Positions 38,773-50,500 of a DNA stretch of 64,000 nt are shown piece by piece. Numbering within the stretch: the stretch's first letter is position 1; each line of letters begins with the position of its first letter. Below the pieces are notes generated by a model. The model had not been told where the DNA came from and did not search any database. It saw only the letters and a program-made list of their open reading frames with translations. The stretch spans positions 30,309,321 through 30,373,320 of the forward strand of contig NC_133115.1 in NCBI RefSeq assembly GCF_022965805.1, read 5' to 3'. Position numbers and translations under genes: made by a program. This stretch comes from Primulina eburnea. Lineage: Eukaryota > Streptophyta > Magnoliopsida > Lamiales > Gesneriaceae.

Positions 38773-41568
38773 GAAGTCAATTGAGGTGCCCCTTGCAGTA
38801 GACATACAGTTACCGAAAGTCTGCTTGTCATTTAAAATCCTGAAGAAATCATAATAATTTGTGGTTTTACAAACATTCCACCATGTATAAGCATAAAGTT
38901 AGGAAACATTAACGTCTCACATCCCATGCTTCACTTCCACATCTCCGTAATTGATTGAATCAATTTTCCATTCCAATTTCAGGTATATCAGATTTATATT
39001 CAGATTCAATGAGCATTTCCAATAATACATATACAAATTACAAAAGAGAAACAAGTCTAGAGTATTATAGGTTACCCTTCTTCCTCGACGAAACTTCTGA
39101 ACACTAGATGTCTTTGAATCTGGAATCATCTCCTTGAGTATTCTGTTGAGCTCCTTCCCACGATGCTCTTCGATAGCAAGATCTGTTCGAAGTGTTCTCA
39201 CCCTTTCTTCAGACTGCAAAAATATAGTCTAATTAATAATGTCACGCTTAAATGGAGAAATATTTCCAAAAAAAAATGAAGAGGAAAGAGTTTCTGAGTT
39301 GGCAAGGCACACTCTGCAAGCAGCAAGAAACTAACAAATTAGCATCACCCAAAACATCTAGAAACTTAAGTTGAACCTCATGTTTAAAGGCATAGACATA
39401 TAGTTCTAACAAAGCCTGAAGGTGAAAAAACTTCACCTCTTCCAGTTTTATCGAATATTGCCTTCTAATGTCAGATGTTAATCCAACAGCCCTGGGATTC
39501 ACCAAGTCTGGAGGCATGTCAGGAACATGTGTAGCCGTAACAATGTTCATATTATCTATTCGAAAAGCCTGAATAAAAGCCAAGAGAAGGAATCAAGACG
39601 ACGTCTTTCAGAAAGATGAAACACAAATAGTATGTGCAGATGCAAGTGAAGAGCAAGCTTAACAGATCTTGTTATTGCTTTCCGTAGATGGGAAGACAAA
39701 TTTTGAGGGCAAACACCTATGTAGCCCCTTCATTTTGTGTAGAGCAGACTTGGCACTCAAAGTATGGAGGTTACATGAGCAAACAAGATATATTTTATTT
39801 TATTATATCAATGTTTAATCATCAACTTTGGCTTGGGGAAATGTGGTTGCTCCAATAGAAACCTCCATAGTCGCGAGTGGAGAGACATATATACAGTCAA
39901 GCCTGTTTAAACGACATTTCTTCATTTTTTATAGATAATTTCACCTTGAATTATGATTATGTTTTGTTAATTCAAGTCAATGCAAAAAGATTTATGTAAA
40001 GCAAGAACAAATTACTATAAGAAGTCCACATTGGGCACACATGAAACAAGTAGAGATTTTATTTATTTATTTATTTTTGATAGAAAACTAAATTATTATT
40101 AAAATATGAGGTTACACAAGTTGTGCGGATAAGTAATCCGCAACCACAAGACTCTACCTCATACTTAATAGTATCATATCATATATCAAAAGAAGATATA
40201 TATCACCACCTCAATGTTTCCCTACTGACAGTAATATGATGGAACAATCATGGTCATAACCGTGGTGGACAAAGTTAACGAAGTAAATCTAGTAAATCAA
40301 AAGTCCATCACTAAAAAAACCTCAAATCTTTAGTGTACAAGGTAAGGACTTACATTAAAATCATCAGATATAGCTTTAATAGTTTTCTCCTCAGCTTCCG
40401 ATAAGGAACCTGTTGAAAGGCCATCCTCCAAATGTGATATTTTCGTACTAAACTGGGAGACACATATGTTCGTAAATCATATTAAGTTATTTTAGTGAGT
40501 AATAATGAGTGATCGGCTTTATAAAATAGTATAATAATACTCACAGCTGAGTCATCATCAGAACACTCTGTTTCTCGATTCTGGGTTGCTATTATTCCTG
40601 ATTTTTTCACACTGCCCTTAGTATCAACTCTATTCCTTGCTGAATTGATTCTATTCATGCCATCATTGATCTGTTCTTTTCTATTTCTGCTTCGAGCATT
40701 TGTAGATGTTGCAGTATCCACCACATTTTCACTCTGCATCAGGCAATATTCACAATAAAAAACTGCATTGAAAAAGCACTCATTTCAGAGTAATTGTGTT
40801 CCAAAGACAAAAACAGGCTCATTAACTAACTTATCCAGACATCTATATCCAATCTGTCGTACCCGCAAAACAGAACTGAACACTACTAGTTTTCCAGTGA
40901 AAAATCCACTTTCATTAAACATTCTAAAGGTACTTAAACTGTGACTAACCAATCCAACGATCATCATGAAAAGATCTTGCCATACACGTCATTGACAACA
41001 AGTAAAAGCAAAAAATAAAGATTCGATCCTCAAATCAAACAAGAACTCTCACCAATATCTCTACAGCCTACGCTATCATCCACATTGACTGAGCTAACAA
41101 TTAAATAGTAATCATCAAACAAAAACCTTTTAAAAATACAACCTCGTAAACTCCTTTATCATGTGTCCTGGACACAGACCTCCCACGCACCCTGGACATA
41201 CTTCGACCAATCCCATTTCGAACACTGCCATTCCTCGTAACGGAACGCCCCCTTACTTCATTAACAGAACTGAAACTACCGCTCTCTTTCAAATGATTCG
41301 AAGAATATGAAGACGGTTTCATTTCACCGTTTTTGAAGCTGACTTCTTCTTCCTTTTCCGGAGGTGAAGAAGATGAGGTCCAGAAAAGAGGGTTGTCTCT
41401 GCGAACTGAAAATTCGGAGGAAATCAAATTAGAGTCCTCAAATGGGAGGTGGGTTATTCGAGAAACGGAATTAACGCTGTGGGATCGGCGCAACGAGGCC
41501 GGCTGCTTTGCGGCTTTGGGTTCTGGTGCAACTCTTCTGGAGGTGGACTTGAAAGCGGCGGTTGCCAT
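36606..41568 (-). CDS. Arg/Ser-rich coiled-coil protein of unknown function, 7 exons
   Basis: Inferred exons, in transcript order: 41143-41568, 40545-40733, 40354-40452, 39437-39568, 39076-39213, 37475-37705, 36606-36938. All begin and end in phase 0 with GT-AG introns, and join into 515 residues. The start MATAAFKSTSRR is the first ATG of an open exon. Residues about 105-140 form an Arg/Ser repeat region (RGRSVTRNGSVRNGIGRSMS, then RVRGRSVSRTH). Exons 3-5 encode polar, charge-rich helix-prone sequence (IRRQYSIKLEE, EERVRTLRTDLAIEEHRGKE), possibly coiled coil. Exon 6 carries NRLSEEAMAYFDECVSLSTF and exon 7 IRSYIKHFERG, and the protein ends LLLCEGCAISFLPFS. I recognise this as a conserved plant-type protein but cannot name its function. 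The Arg/Ser tract could mean nuclear or microtubule association; that is speculation. Two donors are weak (GTTGTA after exon 1, GTTATT after exon 6). Confidence 0.8.
38742..38771. repeat. (AC)n microsatellite
   Basis: An uninterrupted AC run of about 15 units in an intron of the coiled-coil protein gene. Confidence 0.9.
40057..40165 (-). mobile_element. Short LINE tail, antisense, in an intron of the coiled-coil protein gene
   Basis: A T-rich run at about 40057-40078 is followed by TTTTGATAGAAAACTAAATT, then a GTTACA segment and GGATAAGTAATCC. It resembles the reverse of the 3' UTR and poly-A tail of the LINEs at 18181 and 2334-8647. Only the tail is present. It lies on the same strand as the host gene's transcript. 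Confidence 0.5.
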
Positions 41569-42131
41569 TGAATGGGATCAAAAGAGGAAATGGATGAATC
41601 CAAGAACTAGTATCGTTGATTTCGTCGATGGACGTCACTCAAGTCTTCCTTCGATTTTCCCGATGGGTGTGCGCCGCAGTCGACATTTCTGAATTGGTTC
41701 GAATGTCTTTTCGGTTCTTTATGGGAAAGTCAGGAAATCACGTTTACGAAGTTAATATGGAACTGGTCTGGTAAATTCTGTCTTCAAAAGCGTAACATCA
41801 GTTGTATTAATTTTTTTCAATCAATTATCGAATTCAAAACGAAACTCTTAACATATTCAATTTTGTTTTAGCTGAATTTAATTTCTAATTAATATTTTAT
41901 CAACATAAATACAATTATATATTAAATAAATATATTTCGAACCTTTCATTTTTAGTAACCCACGATTATGTTCGAATAATTTGATTCAAATTCCAACTTG
42001 AGCAAAAAATATTAAATTTTTTTAGTTTCACATTGAACTCAAGTTTGAATATAACTATATAATATATATACTATATGGTATGGTATACATTTTATAAAGG
42101 ATTAAATCATTTAATTTTTATTTTATCTTTG

Positions 42132-42315
42132 GAGTATGTATCTTATGAGACGGTCTCACGAATCTTTATCTGTGAGACGATTCAATCTCATCGATATTCA
42201 CAATAAAAAGTAATACTCGTAGCATAAAAAGTAATATTTTTTTCATGGATGACTCAAATAAGATATACGTCTCACAAAATACGACCCGTGAGACTAACTC
42301 ACACAAATTTTTGTC
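42132..42315. mobile_element. MITE copy C (184 bp)
   Basis: Same orientation as copy A: starts GAGTATGTATCTTATGAGAC and ends CTCACACAAATTTTTGTC. Flanks TTATCTTTG (42123-42131) and ATATCTTTG (42316-42324) form a 9-bp duplication with one mismatch. It contains the family's ATTCACAATAAAAAGTAATA core. Confidence 0.88.
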
Positions 42316-42509
42316 ATATCTTTGACAATGTCAATTATAAGACATACACAGCTCGACCCATGAATTGCAAACTCGACCCATGAATTGCAATACATACACA
42401 TCACTCAACCCATGAATTACAAACACATACACAGCTCGACCACACATCACATTCGACCCACACTACATGCTCAACCTACCCACTTAGCACACTCAATTGA
42501 CATCTTACA

Positions 42510-42989
42510 TAGAGATGTAAACAAACCAAACCGTTTGTGAGCTATTCGAAGCTCGGTTCGATAAAAGCTCGTTTGAGCTCGTTAAGATAAACAAACCAAA
42601 CTCAAGCTTTACAGTATTCGGCTCGTTAGCTCGTGATAGTTCACGAGTAATCTTTTATATGAAAAAATAATAGTTTTGATATTTGATTTATTGATTTTGC
42701 ATATTATTTATGAAATATATAGAAAAATCTATTAAATTTATTTATTATAATAAATTTACAAATTTTAATATATTTTTCTTTAAATATATAATTTATTTTT
42801 TAATTAATTTAATGAAAATTTAAATGCATAATTCATATTTATTAAGCTTTTTTAGGCTCGATAAAGGCTTGAATAAGTTCGTGAGCTATGCCTATATTCG
42901 TTAAATAAAGCTCGAGCTCGGCTCGATTATAAACAAACCAAGCTGAAACATTCAAGAGTTCGGCTCGGCTCGACTCGATTACATCCCTA
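42510..42989. mobile_element. 480-bp hAT-type MITE
   Basis: Ends TAGAGATGTAAACAAACC and, on the other strand, TAGGGATGTAATCGAGTCGA form imperfect terminal inverted repeats with AGCTCG-rich subterminal motifs. An exact 8-bp duplication ATCTTACA flanks it at 42502-42509 and 42990-42997. The 8-bp duplication and TAGNGNTGTAA ends are typical of non-autonomous hAT elements of plants. Confidence 0.88.
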
Positions 42990-43767
42990 ATCTTACAACA
43001 CTCGACCCACATACTGAGCACACTCCATCCACCTGCTCAACTCACACACTTAGCACACTCAACCCCTTGCTCGAATGTAAATACTCGCACTAACTCCACC
43101 CAAAAAATTCTAACAAAAAACGACCAGATCTAAACTGAAACAAATCTAGTTGCTACAACATAATATTACAAATATATACTTATTTCTCTTACAAATTTTC
43201 ACATTTTCAAATGATATTTGATTATATTTTATTTTGTTTGTTGTGAAGAACACAAAAATAGCTAAAATTAAACCCTGAGATCGGAAGACAAGACGAATTA
43301 AAAAAAACAATTTTTTAAAAAGTGAAATCTAACTAATTAATGAGCTAATTAATTATCTCACCAAACTAACAGAGTCAGAGCCCTTTCCTCGATTTTAAAA
43401 AGTCAAAATCTCTTTTGTTTAATTAAATTTTAAATAAATTATGTATTTTGTATTACCCATTTTCTGTACACCTAGTCACTTCTTTAATTGAAGTTAGTAT
43501 TAATTATGGCATATAATCGATCATAATAATCTTTTAATAAACAATAATAACTTTACATCAGAAAACACTAATTATACGTGGATCCATTAAACAAAAAATT
43601 CAAGGATACAACCAGAATTTTATCGGAATTGAACTAAGGATATCATCATGATTAACAATACGTTGATATTAGTTATAAGACCAATTTTTTTTTTTTTAAA
43701 AAAAAATTGGTCCTATTGATAATTCATAACTAGTTAAAAACCTAATTTTTATGCTCATTTTATGAAT

Positions 43768-43950
43768 GTCAAAAACTTGTGTGAGACGATCTTACGAATC
43801 GTATTTTGGATGACAGATATCTTATTTGGATCATCCATGAAAAATTATTACTTTATATGATAAAAGTATTATTTTTTATTGTGAATATCGATAAGATTGA
43901 CACGTCTCATATATAAAGACTCGTGAGACCGTCTCACAAGAGACCTACTC
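43768..43950. mobile_element. MITE copy D (183 bp, orientation of copy B)
   Basis: Begins GTCAAAAACTTGTGTGAGAC and ends CGTGAGACCGTCTCACAAGA followed by GACCTACTC. Flanks TTTATGAAT (43759-43767) and TTGATCAAT (43951-43959) agree at 7 of 9 positions, so the insertion looks older than copy A. Confidence 0.82.
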
Positions 43951-44579
43951 TTGATCAATAACTAACATCGATAATAAACACATTTTACACAGTTCTCACA
44001 CCAAAAAAGGATTTCCCCTAGCATGCTTTTAGTGTGGTAGCCGCTAGAACTCTTGATTCTGCAGTAGCAGAAGATTAGCTTTCCCGTAAAGTATCCAAAC
44101 TCCACCTGCATAAATGTTCTTTGTTGTACTTCAAATATGAAAAGATAGCAACATATTTCAAGATACCTTTGTGAAAAAATGCTACATAGGATCTGTACAT
44201 GCATAATTCTAATATGTTGAATGTGTTGCAAAAAAAATACTAATCCTCATTTTCCTGCAAAACTTGCTTGAATTTTTAATAAATTATCGAAATATTCATA
44301 CAAAACGTTCACATACAAATATTGAACGTGTACACATGGAATGCGATGATTAAGAATTATATATCTATGTGTGTACCACCATCTAAGAGAGCAGAGAACT
44401 TCTCATGTCTTCGGATTACAACTTTGGCCAGTGTCTATTAGCGTCAGTTGCCTCCAGGCTCCACCCCACCACCTAAGAATAATGAACAATTAGCATTCAG
44501 GTTTCATGTCAATAATTAACAATCTGATCAACACCTTGTGTTGCACCCATGTTTGCAAGAGCGTCTATTGGATCCCACT

Positions 44580-47500
44580 TCAACCTGATCGCCCCCGTTT
44601 TGACCTCCTTCGTTTGCCAAGAAGTTTCAGCATGCTGTCAGTAACATCAGGCAGAGATTTATTATCTTCATCATGGTTATCCTCAGAAGTTTGGGTTAAC
44701 CAAGCCAACGCTTCAATAGCTGCATCTTTCTCAGACAAGACTTTATTTCTCTTCGGTTTTCCCACAAACTGCATGCCCTTGAACTCCACTAACGCCCTAA
44801 ATTCATTTGTCTTGAGATGTTTTGTTTTATATTTCGGAGGTGAATGGCCAGCTCTCATTAACAGAGTTTGAAGTAAGCTCTTGGGATTTGTACCATCTTG
44901 TGTAAATCTTTCGCGATCACCAGACTCTCGAGGCTTCTTACTTTCACGACCGAAAACAAATCTTCCTTCACTTTGATCACCCGAAACCAGCTCCTGAATA
45001 GCAAGCATTAGGTACTTTCCTTCTTTATTGATATCCAAGCAGGGATCTTGAAGCTGCATTTGTCCAGATTTATAGAGCAAGAATAAAAAGACATCAATCC
45101 ACTATAGCATTTATTTTATTAGGATTGTAAATGCATGATCAATTACCGGCTAAAGTAAAATAAAGTCGAGGAATTCATAAAACTAACGAAAGAACAAGTG
45201 TACTTGAAGCTTTGTCTTATAAGGAATCAAAGACCTCCATGTCTTTCTAGAGACAACTTGTTTCACTCTTGTGCTTTCTAGAGACATGCACACGTACTTA
45301 AAACAGTGATAAGTGGTTGTGCGGAGTTGAAAGTACACTTTTCCACTGCCTCCCCCATATTCTCAAACCCCATTAAAAAAAAAGGAAAACGAAAAAAAAA
45401 CGAAGAAAAGAAAAACACTCGTCAATGTACAACCACAGACAAATGAATATGCTAAACCCCATCTCTCATAGCAAATATATTTCTTTGTGCTGGAATTTTA
45501 CGGTTACTTGAACTTAATTCGCCGTGGTTCCTCCTATAGTACATCTCAACAAGTCTGTAAGAAGAGAATGTACAGGAGATATTACCCTATAGTCTCACAA
45601 CAACAATCCTAAATTTTCTCAACTTGAAATCAATTATCAATGCTTATTGTGGAACTAACATCCGAACAAACAACTGCAGTGATACAAAGAGCACAAAAAT
45701 CAGAAACCAACTTGTCAATAACACTTTAAAAGGAGGAGAATGAAACAAAGAATGCAGCCAGTTATTGTTATTAAATTGGTATAACCAAGAGTTTTGATGA
45801 TAGTTGTCCACATGGAAATGGAAACAAAGAGATCACAATATTTGCTACAACTTTAGAACAAAAATTACCAGAAAAGATTAACCACAAAAATAAAAGCCAA
45901 TACACAGAAAAATTTCCAATTTACCTTCTTTTGCAAAAGCTTTTCGAGCTCCTCTTTCAGCTTGACATAACACTCTGACAAACTCGGATCCATGAAGAAG
46001 TCAATATATCCACTCAACATCTTTAAATTGCCTGCCTGAAACACCAAAATCCGATATTAAAATGAGATCATAATTTATATGATTATATGTTCCAAAAAAG
46101 GATTTGAAGACACAGAACCCTACCATACCACCACAGTCAATGCCACCACCAAAAAGGATCAAAATGGAATCAGATATTCCAGTCGAATCACGTATGAATA
46201 CTGTATTGACTTTCACCTTCTCACCAAAAACCAACCATGGGTATGGGATTGTTTGATAACGAGCGTTTACAGAATTCTAGACCAAATGAGAATCATGTAA
46301 AACCATTAGATAACGCTAGTGAAATAGCAATAAACAGATCCCATTCATTACTTTCCATAAGATCAAAACAGTAGATAATAAAAAAGCGAGGTCCCTTGTC
46401 TAGAAGATGAATAAGAAAATACCTGCTTTATGAAAAGATACAAGAAATGTTGCCGTCCTTTTTTTAAAAAAAAATTAATAGGTTAACATATGCATGCACC
46501 TGATATGATTCCAACCTGGGTTCCACAATTAAAGAAACCTATATCCACCTAGTGGTGTTAACAGACCGGGGGTGGGGAGGGAATGGGGGTAAGATAAAAG
46601 CCAAACCAATCTATACCGGTAGAATCAACCTTGTATAAATGAGTTCAATGATTTGTTTATTTCTTAATACATAAGACAGCTACATTTTTAAATAGATGAG
46701 CCAATTCACTTATGTCACTTATGTTACCATTTAAATTTTTAGCCAATGTTCAAAACAGTTTGGTTTGTTTTCTCCGGAAAAAAAAAGTTTGGTCTGTAAG
46801 TGTTCCTCTTTATGCACTACGAACATAACTTTTTATTTTCCCAAAACAAAACAAATAATTATATTTTATGTGGGATTTACTTATTGTCAGTAATCACAAC
46901 TCTCAATTATAAAACAATTTTTTTACAGATATATAATATTTAGATGTTATCAATTAAAGCTCACTACCCCTTTTTTTTTTGAAAAAAGGTGTTATTTTGC
47001 AACCACATGCATGAAATTTGTATTCCTCTAGGTGTTATTTTGCAACCACATGCACGGAGTTTGTATTCCTCTAAGAACAACAGATAACTAAGTCTTGGGA
47101 CATACCGCATAGAGAAAAACCTGGCCATCATCCATTGTCTTGAAAGACATCGATGTTTCCCTGTGCTGCACATAAAGAAGAAATAATCGATCTGCTAGAC
47201 TATTTAGTTTCTTAACCTCAATAAAAAGCAACATATTATACCCACCACAACAGAAGCAATTCCAGGGTATAGACCAGAACATATTACAGCACGAACCAAA
47301 GACTGGTTGTGACTTAATCTGTTATTGATTGATCCATCTTCGTCAAGCAACTGAGCATCTTTCAAAATGTAAGTGAACTGCTTACGAAGAGAATGGATAG
47401 CTTGAAGAGTCTGGACAGAAAGGAAGTTTCTCCAGCAATATTCATATGCAGAACCTTCTCTTTCTGCTTCCTTCCATCCTTCATAGGCACGAACAAGAGC

Positions 47501-50500
47501 CATATGATCACTGTAGTCCTTAGCAGAGAATCTAGACTTGGCAGAGCCTGCTAACTGCATAAAGAAAGTGAAGTAAGCAATGTCATAAATTGTCCCATAA
47601 AGATGCAAGGCCCCATTATACAATAAAGAGCAAGATAATTTAAGTAAAAACAGTCTTAGGCATGACAATAAATCCAAGAAAAGATGCTCATCCAGATAGT
47701 GACATTAAAAATTCAGGCATATTTTGAGAGGGATCCTGATAGAAAAGAAAAGCATCAAAATTACTACTTGGATGTCCAGGTTCATGAATAGGGTGTATGT
47801 ATGTTGAAAAGTATTTTTTACGAGTCCATATTTATCAGACAATGGTATGAAACAACATCCTTGATGAGACAACTAAGGTGTTTGGCAAGTCAAAACTAAA
47901 ATATAGGACCACGGTGTAGCACATAAAACAACACAGAAGTACTTTTGTTAACAGTTAAAGCCTTTTATACAACAGTAGCTTCTAAGCCATGTGGCCCAAT
48001 GTCGAGTACACAATAAAAACAGGACATATTACTCAGCATAAAACATAAATTCACAAAACTAGGGAACTCACAAGATGTAGGAAAAGTTGGATGTCAGACA
48101 AACACAAGAATTATCTAAAGTTCAATCACTACATCTCAAGCTGAATAACAATGAAATAAAGAAATCAGATCTGCTTCCTGGTAATAGTAACTCCTCGTGT
48201 CAGGGATATCATATTTGCGCAATATTTTATGCATATGCTTGTTGTTGTTATGCAGCCTCAGAAGTGTGAAGGCTTGCTAATGGCTACTGTATCAGCAACC
48301 AAATGAAACATTTAGGTTTAGGTAAAAAACAATTGAAAGCACTAACCTGAAGGGGTAAATTAGACCTTTTCAGTTTTTACAACTTTCATTATCATTCAAG
48401 GAAAAACATATATCTCACAATTTTTTTATATTAAATAATAAAAACTAACAGTTACAAAAAGAGGACAAGAAATCCGTAAGGTAAAAAAAGAAAACAATAG
48501 TACTGGTCATATCAACAAAAAATATAACTCCAATTCCAAACTAAATATGAGATCGAGAAATATCCAATCATATGCCCGGATCTTAATCTTGTTCCAAAAA
48601 TCTTCAACTGAACGTAGATTGTCAAAAATCCTTGTATTCCGCTCAAGACAATTGATCAACAAATACAATGAACTACCACTATCCAAAATTTTTTATCCCT
48701 CCTGCCAAGATCATGTCCAATATCTGCAGCAAAAAGTTCGTGCAAAGAACTTGAAACTACCCAAACCAAACCCATCTCCTCCAAAGCTCTTAACGAAAGA
48801 CAGCTCGAGAAAGTACAATGAATAAATATGTGGTCCTAAGTCTCCCCATCTATCCGACAAAGCACACACCAGTTCGGACAAAGAGCATAAGTAGGCCACC
48901 TTTTTTGCATTATATAACAAGTTGACAACTTACCCAGAACCGCAGTTAACGAGAATACTTGAACCTTTGGCAGGATTAGTGCTTTCCAAATAACGTGAAA
49001 AGGGGAAAGAAAGGAAAATTGGTGACCGAAAAGAATGACTCATAGAAAGATTTAACTGAAAAAACTCTTACACTCTCCTCAACCAACCTGACCCTCTCTG
49101 AAGACCTTAGCAAAGAACTCAACCCATTTACTTCCTCATCTCTCAAATCCCTCAAAAAATGCAAATCCTATGATAAAAAAGAAGAAAGAGAAGATTCCAC
49201 CGAAGGAATAAAATGAGAAATCAGCTTGTTATGAATCGATGAAATCTGAAATAAGGAAGGATAAGGTCCTTAGAAGATGAATCTCCCACCACCTATCCTC
49301 AAGGAATCATATCTGGTTACCTCCTTTAATTACTGTCCTCACTAACAGGTGAAAAGCCGGATAAGTTCTAGAAATAAACTTCCATAGGCTTCTAAATGTA
49401 ACATTCCTTGTTAAGCCCACACCCCAACCATTATTTTATTGCTTGTATTTGCTCATTATAACCTTCTTTCATAACGCCTTCTCCTCAACAGAACACCTCC
49501 ACCACCATTTCCCCAAAAAAACCTTATTAAATGTTCTCAATACCCAAACCCTCTCTTACTTTCGGTTTAGATAAATGCTCCCACGAACCAGATGACAATG
49601 TTAATCTCCATCACCTCCATCCCACAAAAAATCTCCCTCATAGTCCTCTTCACAACCTCCACTACCCCTCTTGGTACCCTAAAAAGAAACATGAAGTTCA
49701 TTGCAGAGCATTCAACACGGCTGAAATCAAATTTAGTCTACCCCCTAGACAAGAGCGATTTCTTCCAACTTGCTAACTTCTTCGACATCTTAGAGAAAAC
49801 AGATTCCCATATTGAAATTTTCATCAGATTTCCACCCAATGGAACCTCTAAATATCTGATGAGTCAATTCTCCCCCTCATTTCCAATCTCTCTGGCTAAC
49901 CATTCCACTTCTGCTCTACATAATTAGGGCCCAACAAGACGCTCTTTTCCAAATTGATCTTTAGAATAAATTCAATATCTCCATCTAACATGCATATGAT
50001 CATTATTAACAAAGAACATAGTATCGTCCGCAAATCTCAACTTTCTTTGTATCTACTTGCAGACCCCGAATAAGGTTCATTGTCTAGGCCTTCTCAATCA
50101 ATCTACCCAACACATTTACTACCAGATTAAACAGGAAGGGAGAAAGCAGATCACCTTGCTTTAGACCTTTCTCACCCTTAAATTTACCCTTTGGTCTACC
50201 ATTAACAAGAACTGAGAATGGAACAGTCGAAAAACATCCTTTACTCCATTTTCTCCATCACTCTCAAAATCTCTTTTTTAGTATAGCAAAATCCAAAAAA
50301 CTCCAATCCATGTTATCATATGGCATACGCCTTCTCAAAGTCACTTTAAACACCCACCTTTTCTTTTTTTTTTCATCTCAACTCCACCAATTCATTAGCC
50401 ATAAGATAACAATCAAAAATATATCTACCTTCGATAAAAGCAAATCGAGTCTCCGCCATTGTGATGTTTAAAACTTTCTTCAAGCTTACTGACAAGACTT

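Larger units (their letters stand above)
41569..44579. other. Intergenic region rich in small DNA transposons
   Basis: Contains three MITEs (42132-42315, 42510-42989, 43768-43950) in AT-rich DNA, with short CTCGACCCA-type repeats around 42350-42480 and 43000-43080. The part just above 41568 is presumably the promoter of the coiled-coil protein gene, and the part just below 44580 the 3' UTR of the helicase gene. No gene was seen. Confidence 0.55.

Noticed and set aside
41333..41692. 119-codon plus-strand frame
   Set aside because: It lies antisense to exon 1 of the coiled-coil protein gene. The minus-strand reading has a proper start, splice donor and family-like sequence.
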